From positions 1 through 43,652 of the forward strand of contig NZ_RWKW01000054.1 of assembly GCF_003970795.1 (NCBI RefSeq): a stretch of 43,652 nt of DNA, in the 5' to 3' direction. Origin of the DNA: Aquibium carbonis. Lineage in GTDB: Bacteria > Pseudomonadota > Alphaproteobacteria > Rhizobiales > Rhizobiaceae. The notes under the pieces are model-generated. The model was given only the letters and a program-made list of their open reading frames with translations. It did not search any database and had not been told where the DNA came from. Shown one piece after another: positions 1-7,154 of the stretch (position 1 is its first letter; each line of letters opens with the position of its first letter). Both the position numbers and the translations under genes were made by a program.

Positions 1-3
1 GCC

Positions 4-86
4 GGTTTGGGCCAAATTCGTCGGTCTTCGTCTCCGCCGGGCCACCAGCCCGACGATCGACGGAGACCTCGACCTTGTCCCAAACC
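4..86. repeat. Long nested imperfect hairpin at left edge
   Basis: Four arms pair in nested order: GGTTTGGG (4-11) with CCCAAACC (79-86), GGTC (23-26) with GACC (71-74), GTCTCCG (30-36) with CGGAGAC (61-67), and CGGGC (38-42) with GCCCG (48-52). The stem ends about 40 nt beyond the stop codon of the minus-strand nickel transporter. It could terminate transcription in either direction, or be part of an intergenic repeat cut by the window edge. There is no T-run. Confidence 0.5.
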
Positions 87-124
87 ATCCCCGGCAGAAT
101 GAACCGTATTGGACGCGACACGCT

Positions 125-1228
125 TTAAGCGTTCAAACTCGCTGTCAGCAGCACGAGACCGAGCAGGAACACCAGCGCCGCGCCGCCGATCTCGATGCCG
201 GCATGGATGACGTTGCCGGTGCGGCCGTCTCCGGCCAGAGCGACGGCGACGTTCTTGGCCGTAACGGCGATGGTGGCGAGCGTGGCGACCGTGATCGCGG
301 TGCCGATCGACATGGCCAGCACAGAGACGATGCCGCCGAGCCACAGCCCGTTCAGGAACGAGAAGGTGAGCACGATCAGCGCGCCGCTGCAGGGCCGCAG
401 GCCGACGGCGGCCACCGCCGACCAGGCCGTGCGCCAGTCGAAACGGTCGCCCGAGATCATGGCCGGGTCCGGCGCGTGGGAATGGCCACATGTGGCACAG
501 ACCTCGCCTGCCGCGTGATCATGGTGATGGTGTGCATGCGCGGCGTGATCGTGCGCATGGTCGCCGTGTCCGTGATGTCCGTGATGATGGTCGTCGGCGG
601 GCGCGTGATCATGTCGATGCGCTGCATGTCCGACAGCCGCCGCCGACAGGCTGTGCGCGGGCGCGCGGCCCATCATCCGGGCGACGCGCGGCGCGAGCTT
701 CTTCCAGAGCAGCCAGGCGCCGAAGGCGGTGACGAGGGCATAGCTCGCGGTTTCGAGAAACCGGGTGGCATCCGTCATCGAAACCGAAGTGCCGCGCAGC
801 ACGAGGAAAGCCAGGCCGACCACGATGATCGCGGTTGCGCCCTGGAGCAGGGCGGAGACGAAGGACAGCATGACGCCCCGCCGCAGCGCCACCTCGTTGG
901 CCAGCATGTAGGAGGAGATGACCGCCTTGCCGTGGCCGGGACCGGCGGCGTGGAATACGCCGTAAGCGAAGGACAGGCCGACGAGGACCCAGAGCTTCGA
1001 GCCGTCGTCGCGCATTGCCTTCAGGGCACCGGTGAGCGCGCGATAGAAGCCCTGCTGCTGCACGTTGACCCAGTTCATCAGACTGCCGAAAAGGCCCGTC
1101 TGCGGCAGCATCGCCTCGTTGGATCCGATGCCGAGCGAGCTCTGCGCATGGGCATGGCCGAGGAAATGCGTGAGCACATAGGTGATGGCGAGGACCGCGA
1201 AGACGGTCCGCACGACGGTCCTGTTCAT
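125..1228 (-). CDS. Nickel/cobalt transporter, NicO/RcnA family
   Basis: A 367-residue membrane protein that probably moves Ni2+ or Co2+ across the inner membrane. The first helix (about 5-23) is followed by transmembrane segments at about 80-98, 115-145, 155-178, 268-295, 297-328 and 345-365. The family signature HAAGPGHGKA lies at residues 93-102. A cytoplasmic-type loop (about 190-255) is extremely rich in His, Asp and Ala and ends in CATCGHSH, a likely metal-binding segment like that of RcnA exporters. The start was chosen at the ATG that overlaps the upstream stop by one base (TGATG), because an open frame extends further upstream only as an overlap. Pairing with a DUF1007 protein is typical of this transporter group. 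Direction of transport cannot be read from the sequence. Confidence 0.88.
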   Translation of the reverse strand: MNRTVVRTVFAVLAITYVLTHFLGHAHAQSSLGIGSNEAMLPQTGLFGSLMNWVNVQQQGFYRALTGALKAMRDDGSKLWVLVGLSFAYGVFHAAGPGHGKAVISSYMLANEVALRRGVMLSFVSALLQGATAIIVVGLAFLVLRGTSVSMTDATRFLETASYALVTAFGAWLLWKKLAPRVARMMGRAPAHSLSAAAVGHAAHRHDHAPADDHHHGHHGHGDHAHDHAAHAHHHHDHAAGEVCATCGHSHAPDPAMISGDRFDWRTAWSAVAAVGLRPCSGALIVLTFSFLNGLWLGGIVSVLAMSIGTAITVATLATIAVTAKNVAVALAGDGRTGNVIHAGIEIGGAALVFLLGLVLLTASLNA

Positions 1229-1893
1229 CAGCCGGCTGCTCCGCAGGTGATTTCGAGCCGGGTCGCGAACAGGCTGCCGATGTCGTTGCTTTCGGGATCG
1301 CTGAAGAACTCTTCGGTCAGGAATGCCTGGTTCTGGGCGATGGCCTCGTCGGGGTCGGGTCGCACGACCGCCCGGCTGCATCCGCCCGGCAGATTGTCGA
1401 TCGCCATGGTGTCATCGTCGAGGAAGTCGATCGCGGTATAGAAGGTCGGGTCGTAGACGCCGAAATCGATTCTGCCGGCGAGCTTCAACTCGTTTTCGGG
1501 CTCCGATTCGAACAGGATGATCAACTGGTCGTCCTGGTAGTCGACCATCAGGCCCGGCGGCGGGCGCATCGCCACCGGCTTGCCATTGGCGCGCACCATC
1601 TGGAAATAGCCATAATCGCCAATGGACTCGTAGACCACGCGCGACACTTCCTTGAGTTCCTCCGCGTCGAGCTTGAGGTCGCCATTGGCGTCGAACTCCA
1701 GCAGCACGGTGGACGAGAAGAGATCGTCGAATCGCCAGACGTGGCGAAGCGACCGCACGTCTCCCTCCGGGGTGACGGTCACGTCGAGCCGGGCCTCGGC
1801 GAACACATGGGGATGGGCGAAGGCCGGCAGCGGAACGGCGAGCACCGCGGCGCATGCTGTGGATAGGAGGGCCGATCTCGCGAAAGCATTCAT
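1228..1893 (-). CDS. DUF1007 family periplasmic protein
   Basis: A 221-residue exported protein. A signal peptide with cleavage after Ala26 leaves a mature N-terminus HPHVF, the hallmark of DUF1007; the HPH could bind metal. An acidic loop DANGDLKLDAEE (about 68-79) looks like an EF-hand. Members of this family are regularly encoded next to NicO-type nickel/cobalt transporters, and here the stop overlaps the transporter start by one base, so the two are translationally coupled. Its biochemical role is unknown; a periplasmic metal-handling partner is an inference. It is preceded by an inverted repeat that may be an operator. Confidence 0.85.
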   Translation of the reverse strand: MNAFARSALLSTACAAVLAVPLPAFAHPHVFAEARLDVTVTPEGDVRSLRHVWRFDDLFSSTVLLEFDANGDLKLDAEELKEVSRVVYESIGDYGYFQMVRANGKPVAMRPPPGLMVDYQDDQLIILFESEPENELKLAGRIDFGVYDPTFYTAIDFLDDDTMAIDNLPGGCSRAVVRPDPDEAIAQNQAFLTEEFFSDPESNDIGSLFATRLEITCGAAG

Positions 1894-1919
1894 CGGAGGC
1901 TGCCGGTGTCCCTGCCGGA

Positions 1920-1950
1920 TGTGGTGATTTGCATATCGATGTCTACCACA
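1920..1950 (-). promoter_or_regulatory. Candidate operator TGTGGT-N19-ACCACA
   Basis: A perfect six-base inverted repeat (1920-1925 and 1945-1950), 25 bp centre to centre, ends 27 bp before the ATG of the DUF1007/nickel transporter pair. The arm spacing suits a dimeric or tetrameric repressor. It does not match the NikR consensus that I remember. No regulator gene is adjacent apart from the LysR gene upstream, which is better linked to the amidase. Confidence 0.3.
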
Positions 1951-1981
1951 AAGCGGGCGAAAATGGGACTGGCGGGATGCG

Positions 1982-2881
1982 TCAGGACGAGCCCCTGTCC
2001 CTGAACCACTGCACGAGGAAGTCCACGAAGACCCGAACCTTGGCCGGCAGATAGCGGCGGTGCGGGTAGACGGCGAAGATCCCGCCGCCGGAATACATGC
2101 GCTCGTCCATCAGCGCGACGAGGTTGCCGGTCTCGATCTCGGGCGCGGCGATGAAATCCGGCAGGATCGAGAAGCCGAGGCCGGAGACGGCGGCCGCGCG
2201 CGCGGCGAGGGGGCTGTTGACCTCGATAGGCCCCGATACCGCGACGCTCAGCATCTCGCCGCCATCGCCCTTGAACGGCCAGTTCGCCAGCCAGCGGCCG
2301 TTCGTGTCGATGATGCAGGGACGAGAAGCCAGCTGCTGCGGGCTCTGCGGCATGCCGACGCGTTCGATGAGAGCCGGGGAGGCGCAGAGCCGGACACTGA
2401 AAGGCGACAGCCGCCGCGCGATCAGCGAGGAGTTCTCCAGCCGTGAAATCCGGATCGCGAGGTCGAACCCTTCCTCGACGAGATCGACGAAACGGTCGTC
2501 GAGGTTGATGTCGAGCACGATGTCGGGATGCGCGAGCGCGAAGTCGATCAGGCACTGGCCGATCGGCGCGTCGGCGAAGGTGCGCGGGGCCGAGAGCTTG
2601 ATGCGGCCGCGCACGTCGCCGGATGATTCGCGCACGGTGTCGGCCAGGCTGTCGATCTCGCGGATGATCTCGACCGCGCGCTTGTAATAGGTGTGGCCGG
2701 CCTCGGTCATGGAGAACTGGCGGGTGGTCCGGTTGAGCAGCAGCGCGCCCAGATCGTCCTCCAGTTCGCGGACGTACTTCGACAGAAGCGCCTTGGATCG
2801 GCCGATCTTGCGCGCGGCGGCGGAGAACCCTTCCGCCTCGACCACGTCGATGAAGGCGCGCATGCGGGTGAGAGTGTCCAT
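1982..2881 (-). CDS. LysR-family transcriptional regulator
   Basis: A 299-residue regulator. A winged helix-turn-helix occupies residues 1-60 (MDTLTRMRAF..., AARKIGRSKALLSKYVRELE) and a periplasmic-binding-protein-like effector domain covers about 90-290. The recognition helix has SKALLSKYV, as in the large CrgA/PA-type LysR subgroup. Its ATG lies one base after the stop of the upstream amidase (2883), so the two genes form one transcript with the regulator second. Most LysR proteins control a divergent neighbour; here co-transcription suggests regulation of the shared promoter upstream of the amidase. The effector is unknown. Confidence 0.9.
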   Translation of the reverse strand: MDTLTRMRAFIDVVEAEGFSAAARKIGRSKALLSKYVRELEDDLGALLLNRTTRQFSMTEAGHTYYKRAVEIIREIDSLADTVRESSGDVRGRIKLSAPRTFADAPIGQCLIDFALAHPDIVLDINLDDRFVDLVEEGFDLAIRISRLENSSLIARRLSPFSVRLCASPALIERVGMPQSPQQLASRPCIIDTNGRWLANWPFKGDGGEMLSVAVSGPIEVNSPLAARAAAVSGLGFSILPDFIAAPEIETGNLVALMDERMYSGGGIFAVYPHRRYLPAKVRVFVDFLVQWFRDRGSS

Positions 2882-2882
2882 C

Positions 2883-4082
2883 TCAGGCGGTTCCGGTACT
2901 GGCGAGGATGGTGCGGGCAAGGCGAATGAGGGCGCGGTCGCTGCCTTCCGGCCCCAACAGCGAGACGCCAAAGGGCGCGCCGTCGACGGTGCCGAGCGGC
3001 AGGGTGATCTGCGGCAACCCCGACAACCCGGAGAGGCAGAGCAGCCGCAGGGCGCGCTCGCGGTAGGCCTGGATGGCGTCGAAGCCGGTGTCGGTGAGCG
3101 GCGCCGCGCCCGGCATGGTGGGCAGGACGAGGAGGCCGTCCGCGCCCAGCATCCGCGCCAGGCCGGCCTTGAAGGCCGCGCGCACGACGCTTTCCCGCTC
3201 CACGGTCGCCGCGTCGACGGTGGCGCCGAACTCGAAGCGCTCCTTGACGCCCGGCCCCAGCCGGCGGTCGCCGGACGAGATGAAAGGGCCGTGGACGGTC
3301 CAGGCCTCTGCCGCCTGGAGGCGGCGGAAGGCCCAGTAGAGGTCGTCGATCGACTGCGTGAAGGCGGCTTCCGATTCCGGCGTGCCGAGCACGCGCGCGG
3401 CGACGGCAACCATGCGCTCGTATTCGGCGCGTTCGGCGGGGCCGAGGACGAGGGCGTCGAGGATGGCGATCCGGAACGGTTTCCAGTCGCGCGCCGATTC
3501 GTGGCCGGCGGGAAGCAGCACGTCGGCCACGCGCTCATAGGTTTCGATGTCCCTGGCGAACCAGCCGAAGGTGTCGAGGGAGGGCGCCAGCGGCATGGCG
3601 CCCTCGAGCGACACCGCGCCATGGGTGAGACGCAGGCCGACGAGGCCGCAAAAGCTCGCCGGGCCGCGAATCGAGCCGCCCGTGTCGGAGCCAAGGCCAA
3701 TGTCGGCCAGACCGCCCGCCACCGCCGCCGCCGAACCCGAGGAGGATCCGCCCGTCACCCTGGCCGGTGCGGCCGGATTGACCGGGAACGGATAGTGCGC
3801 GTTCTGGCCCATCAGCGAGAAGGTCAGTTCGTCGGTCTGCGTGCGGCCGATGAAGCGGGCACCCGCGTCGAGCAGCACCCGCACGGCCGGCGCGGTGCGC
3901 TGCGCGGGTTCCGCCTCGGCCAGCTTCTGCGGATTGCCGCCGCCCGTCTTCTGGCCGGCGATATCATAGATGTCCTTGACCGCCAGCGTCAGGCCGGCCA
4001 GCGGCCCGGCGGCGGCGCTTTCGGGCGCGGGCCCGTCGCGGTCGAGAAAGGCTTTGTACGGGTCGTGCATGCGGCGGGTCAT
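2883..4082 (-). CDS. Amidase signature family hydrolase
   Basis: A 399-residue enzyme that hydrolyses a carboxamide to an acid and ammonia. The catalytic Ser-cisSer-Lys triad is visible: Lys36 in AVKDIYD, cis-Ser113 in GGSSSGS and the nucleophile Ser137 in SDTGGSIRG, with the 24-residue spacing between the two serines seen in FAAH and GatA. I chose the ATG at 4082 (MTRRMHDPYK). A TTG start at 4124 would add 14 residues but lies in a CGTTC-N5-GAACG hairpin with no ribosome-binding site. The length is shorter than GatA (about 480), so a free-standing amidase (for example indoleacetamide-type) is likelier than a tRNA amidotransferase subunit. The substrate is unknown. Confidence 0.88.
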   Translation of the reverse strand: MTRRMHDPYKAFLDRDGPAPESAAAGPLAGLTLAVKDIYDIAGQKTGGGNPQKLAEAEPAQRTAPAVRVLLDAGARFIGRTQTDELTFSLMGQNAHYPFPVNPAAPARVTGGSSSGSAAAVAGGLADIGLGSDTGGSIRGPASFCGLVGLRLTHGAVSLEGAMPLAPSLDTFGWFARDIETYERVADVLLPAGHESARDWKPFRIAILDALVLGPAERAEYERMVAVAARVLGTPESEAAFTQSIDDLYWAFRRLQAAEAWTVHGPFISSGDRRLGPGVKERFEFGATVDAATVERESVVRAAFKAGLARMLGADGLLVLPTMPGAAPLTDTGFDAIQAYRERALRLLCLSGLSGLPQITLPLGTVDGAPFGVSLLGPEGSDRALIRLARTILASTGTA

Positions 4083-4239
4083 TGTCTCTGCAGGTGAAAC
4101 GTCGGCGCGAGCATCGTTCAGCAAGAACGTTTGCGCAAGCGGGACGAAGCGGTTCGGCCATGCCCTGCGTCATCGAAAAGGCAGGAAAACCGGCGGGCGC
4201 CGCCCAGCCAAAGTTTTTCGTCGAGGGGCATATTTTCCG

Positions 4240-4268
4240 TTGATTGTGACAGACGCTGTCCCTATATC
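4240..4268 (+). promoter_or_regulatory. Candidate promoter with palindromic spacer upstream of ornithine decarboxylase
   Basis: TTGATT (4240-4245) and TATATC (4263-4268) are spaced 17 bp apart as -35 and -10. The spacer holds a perfect inverted repeat GACAG-ACG-CTGTC (4248-4260), placed where a repressor would block RNA polymerase. If used, it would give a leader of about 430 nt before the decarboxylase. The stretch 4083-4430 holds no gene that I can support. Confidence 0.4.
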
Positions 4269-4432
4269 CGCCTTGCCCAAAGTCGCACGTGCCTGTGGGT
4301 GTCCGCCGATCCCTCGAATGGCGAGGAAATCGGTAAGGTAACCGGAGCTAACCCCTCCGGTCGGTTCGACGGCCAACCGCCGATCCGAGGACACCTTGAA
4401 GCAACGACGGTGCGGGCCTTTCTGGTTCTCTT

Positions 4433-4708
4433 CCGGTCGTCCAAAGACCGGGGTTACTGAAGAGGCACACCATCATTGCCGGCAGTGCGGTTGGGATCTC
4501 CCATCCAAGCCAAGGCAGACAAAGCGGATTACGGCCGGGCGGTCGTGATCCATCGCCGCGAGACGGCATTGCGTGGTTCCGGGGTCTCCACCGGCTGGCT
4601 CCACGTCATCGACGTCTCGACTTTGTCCACCCTGTGTTCGCGCGGCTGACGGCCGGCGTCGCAGAGCCTGCTTGTGCGCGCCTTGCTGGCGCGAATGGAG
4701 AGACCCCG
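4433..4708 (+). promoter_or_regulatory. Structured leader of ornithine decarboxylase, candidate speF RNA motif
   Basis: The region directly before the decarboxylase has no convincing coding frame but has clear structure. CCGGTC (4433-4438) pairs with GACCGG (4446-4451), and ACGTC (4603-4607) pairs with GACGT (4611-4615). Between them lies the unpaired-looking stretch GGTTACTGAAGAGGCACACC. A conserved RNA called speF was reported upstream of alphaproteobacterial ornithine decarboxylase genes. Position and gene family fit that motif, but I could not check the match to the covariance model. Confidence 0.55.
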
Positions 4709-5842
4709 ATGGCCACCCAGCGTATCCTCGACTTCCTCGCCACCCGTCGTCCCGCCGGCCCCTGCCTGGTGGTCGATCTCGACGTGGTCGCCGACAATTT
4801 CCGCGCCTTCGAGAAGGCGCTGCCGCAGAGCAAGATCTACTACGCGGTGAAGGCGAACCCGGCGCCGGAGATCCTGCGCCTGCTCGCCTCCATGGGCTCG
4901 TCCTTCGACACCGCTTCGGTCGCCGAGGTGGAGATGGCGATGGACGCCGGCGCGCCGGCCGATCGCATCTCGTTCGGCAACACCATCAAGAAGGAGCGCG
5001 ACATCGCGCGGGCCTTCGAGCTCGGCATCCGCCTGTTTGCGGTGGACTGCGTGGAAGAGGTCGAGAAGGTGGCCCGCGCCGCGCCCGGCAGCCGCGTGTT
5101 CTGCCGCGTGCTGACCGACGGCGAGGGCGCCGAGTGGCCGCTGTCGCGCAAGTTCGGCTGCGTGCCCGCGATGGCGGTCGACGTGCTGCGCCGCTCGCGC
5201 GAGCTCGGTCTCGACGCCTATGGCGTATCGTTCCACGTCGGCTCGCAGCAGTGCGACCTGACCGCCTGGGACCGCGCGCTGGGCGACGCCAAGCGCGTGT
5301 TCGCGACGCTGGCGGACGAGGGCATCGTGCTCAAGATGGTCAACATGGGCGGCGGCTTCCCGACCCGCTACCTGCGCGACGTGCCGGTGGCGCAGGCCTA
5401 CGGCCAGGCGATCTTCGAGGCGCTGTCGAAGCATTTCGGCAACCAGCTGCCGGAGACCATCATCGAGCCGGGCCGCGGCATGGTCGGCAATGCGGGCGTC
5501 ATCAAGTCGGAAGTCGTGCTGATCTCCAAGAAGGCCGTCAACGACAATGTGCGCTGGGTCTACCTCGACATCGGCAAGTTCGGCGGTCTGGCCGAGACGA
5601 TGGACGAGGCCATCCGCTACCCGATCGTGACCCCGCGGGACGGCAGCGAGCTCGGCGCCTGCGTGCTGGCCGGCCCGACCTGCGATTCGGCCGACGTGAT
5701 GTACGAGAAGACGCCGTATCCGCTGCCCCTGTCGCTGACCATCGGCGACGAGGTGCTGATCGAGGGCACGGGCGCCTATACGACGACCTATGCCTCGGTC
5801 GCCTTCAACGGCTTCGAGCCGCTCCGATCCTACGTGATCTGA
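4709..5842 (+). CDS. speF: Ornithine decarboxylase, fold-type III PLP enzyme
   Basis: A 377-residue cytoplasmic enzyme that decarboxylates ornithine (possibly also lysine) to putrescine, the entry to polyamine synthesis. The PLP lysine is Lys48 in YYAVKANP. The dimer-interface catalytic cysteine is Cys325 in GPTCDSADVMYE. The glycine-rich phosphate loop is MGGGFP, and EPGRG binds the cofactor. The length matches alphaproteobacterial alanine-racemase-fold decarboxylases rather than the 700-residue E. coli SpeF type. The start at 4709 has a GGAGA site (4697-4701); an open frame runs further upstream but lacks a site. The long structured leader suggests RNA-level control. A GNAT acetyltransferase follows after 114 nt. 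Confidence 0.92.
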   Translation: MATQRILDFLATRRPAGPCLVVDLDVVADNFRAFEKALPQSKIYYAVKANPAPEILRLLASMGSSFDTASVAEVEMAMDAGAPADRISFGNTIKKERDIARAFELGIRLFAVDCVEEVEKVARAAPGSRVFCRVLTDGEGAEWPLSRKFGCVPAMAVDVLRRSRELGLDAYGVSFHVGSQQCDLTAWDRALGDAKRVFATLADEGIVLKMVNMGGGFPTRYLRDVPVAQAYGQAIFEALSKHFGNQLPETIIEPGRGMVGNAGVIKSEVVLISKKAVNDNVRWVYLDIGKFGGLAETMDEAIRYPIVTPRDGSELGACVLAGPTCDSADVMYEKTPYPLPLSLTIGDEVLIEGTGAYTTTYASVAFNGFEPLRSYVI

Positions 5843-5887
5843 CGGCTCGCCGGCTCAAGCAGCCGGACGCCGCCAGATCATGCCTGC

Positions 5888-5909
5888 CGCCGGGGATCCG
5901 TCCCCGGCG
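5888..5909 (+). terminator. Hairpin after ornithine decarboxylase
   Basis: CGCCGGGG (5888-5895) and CCCCGGCG (5902-5909) form a perfect 8-bp GC stem with loop ATCCGT, 46 nt after the decarboxylase stop. No T-run follows, so it is either a weak terminator or a 3' end stabiliser before the acetyltransferase gene. Confidence 0.5.
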
Positions 5910-5956
5910 ACGGGTTCGCTCGTGGACAATTCATCCGCTTGTGAAGGATCGCGGAC

Positions 5957-6559
5957 ATGAACAACAAACTTGCAATGATGGGCGTGGCGGCGGAGCCGGT
6001 TACCTCTCTCCTCGTGGAGGAGAGGGTCGCCATCGCAGCCGAGCAACCGCATGACGTCGCCGCGCGCGAGGCGCTGCTCGACCGGGCCATGGGTCTCGGC
6101 CGCAAGCGCAAGTCGTCGGAAAAGCTGCGGCGGGGACGCCGTCCGTCGGAAGGCCTCGCCTTATCGGCGAAGGACGCGGACGGCCGGCTCGTCGGCACGG
6201 TTCGGCTCTGGGACGTCACGGCGGGCGAGGGCGGAGCGACGGCGTTGCTGCTTGGCCCGCTCGCGGTCGATCCCTCGGTCAAGTCGGGCGGCATCGGTTC
6301 GGCGCTGATGCGCCAGGCGATTGCCGAGGCAGGCAGGCTCGGTCACGGCGCGATCCTGCTCGTGGGTGACGCCCCGTACTATGCCCGCTTCGGGTTCACG
6401 GCCAACAAGACCGACGCGCTGTCGATGCCCGGCCCCTACGAGAAGAGCCGGTTTCTGGCTCTCGAACTCATCGAGGGCTGGCTCGACGGGGCAAAGGGCA
6501 CACTGAAGGCGTCGGGCCGCAAGGCGAAGGGTTCGGAGCGTCGGCGGATGGCGGCGTAA
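5957..6559 (+). CDS. GNAT-family N-acetyltransferase
   Basis: A 200-residue predicted acetyltransferase (YhbS-like). The acetyl-CoA binding region is LLLGPLAVDPSVKSGGIGSALM (about 96-117), where the family R/Q-x-x-G-x-G/A signature appears as KSGGIGS, followed by the downstream PYYARFGF motif typical of YhbS proteins. The C-terminal 30 residues are Lys/Arg rich and not part of the fold. The ATG at 5957 has an AAGGAT site (5944-5949). It lies 114 nt after the ornithine decarboxylase on the same strand. Polyamine acetylation would be a neat partner role, but the substrate cannot be deduced. Confidence 0.85.
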   Translation: MNNKLAMMGVAAEPVTSLLVEERVAIAAEQPHDVAAREALLDRAMGLGRKRKSSEKLRRGRRPSEGLALSAKDADGRLVGTVRLWDVTAGEGGATALLLGPLAVDPSVKSGGIGSALMRQAIAEAGRLGHGAILLVGDAPYYARFGFTANKTDALSMPGPYEKSRFLALELIEGWLDGAKGTLKASGRKAKGSERRRMAA

Positions 6560-6647
6560 CGTCGTCCATCGACGCCGGATCGGTGGCGGCGCGCCGGAAG
6601 GCGACGCCGCCAAGAGGCGTTACTAGCCCCGATACTCCAACTGGCGC

Positions 6648-6929
6648 TCAGAGCGCCTGGCTGAGCGCCATGGCCGCCGACATGTCGCCGGCCACCTTCA
6701 TCTTGCCGGTCATGAAGGCGGCGGTCGGGTTCAGGTCGCCGGCGATGAGGGACTCGAAATTGTCCATGCTCATCGAGATGGTGCAATCGGCCTCGCCGTC
6801 GCCGACCGTGGCGCTTTCGCCGTCGATCAGGATCGCGCCGTCGGCGCCGAGGTCGATCTTCACCGACCGGTCGAAACCGGTGCCGGTCAGGCGTTCGCCG
6901 ATCTTGGATGCAATCTGGTCGAGGCTCAT
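6648..6929 (-). CDS. SCP2 sterol-binding domain protein
   Basis: A 93-residue cytoplasmic protein made only of an SCP2 fold: the SVKIDLGADGAILIDG strands, the CTISMSMDNFESLIAGDLNP helix and the typical C-terminal AAFMTGKMKVAGDMSAAM motif. SCP2 domains bind acyl-CoA, fatty acids or sterols in a hydrophobic tunnel. The gene is divergent from the carboxylase/acyl-CoA dehydrogenase operon and shares its 225-bp upstream region, which suggests a ligand carrier for the same branched acyl or isoprenoid substrates. That link is inferred from position only. Confidence 0.88.
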   Translation of the reverse strand: MSLDQIASKIGERLTGTGFDRSVKIDLGADGAILIDGESATVGDGEADCTISMSMDNFESLIAGDLNPTAAFMTGKMKVAGDMSAAMALSQAL

Positions 6930-7022
6930 GTCAGTCTCCCTGGTGCGGCGAACGATTCATCCGCCCGTTGATGTCGCATGCCGGAACGACGCCGTCCGGC
7001 GATGGCCTCCCTTACCAGCCGA

Positions 7023-7044
7023 TTGACGTTTACGTCAACGTTGA
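7023..7044. promoter_or_regulatory. Candidate operator: TTGACG-TTTA-CGTCAA plus overlapping CGTTGA half-site
   Basis: TTGACG (7023-7028) and CGTCAA (7033-7038) form a perfect 6-bp inverted repeat around TTTA, giving an ACGT-TT-ACGT core. A second perfect palindrome, TCAACGTTGA (7035-7044), overlaps it. The site lies between the SCP2 gene and the carboxylase operon. ACGT-N2-ACGT resembles, from memory, operators of the MerR-family regulator LiuR, which controls branched-chain acyl-CoA degradation. TTGACG may also serve as a -35 element. Confidence 0.55.
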
Positions 7045-7154
7045 TTAGCCTTGATGCTGCGGGAGGAGGAGCCGGCATTGACCTTTCAAAGCTTTCTGAA
7101 GGCGGAATGTTGCGGCGGTGCGACGCGATGCCTCGCCGTCGCGGGGGCGTGTTG

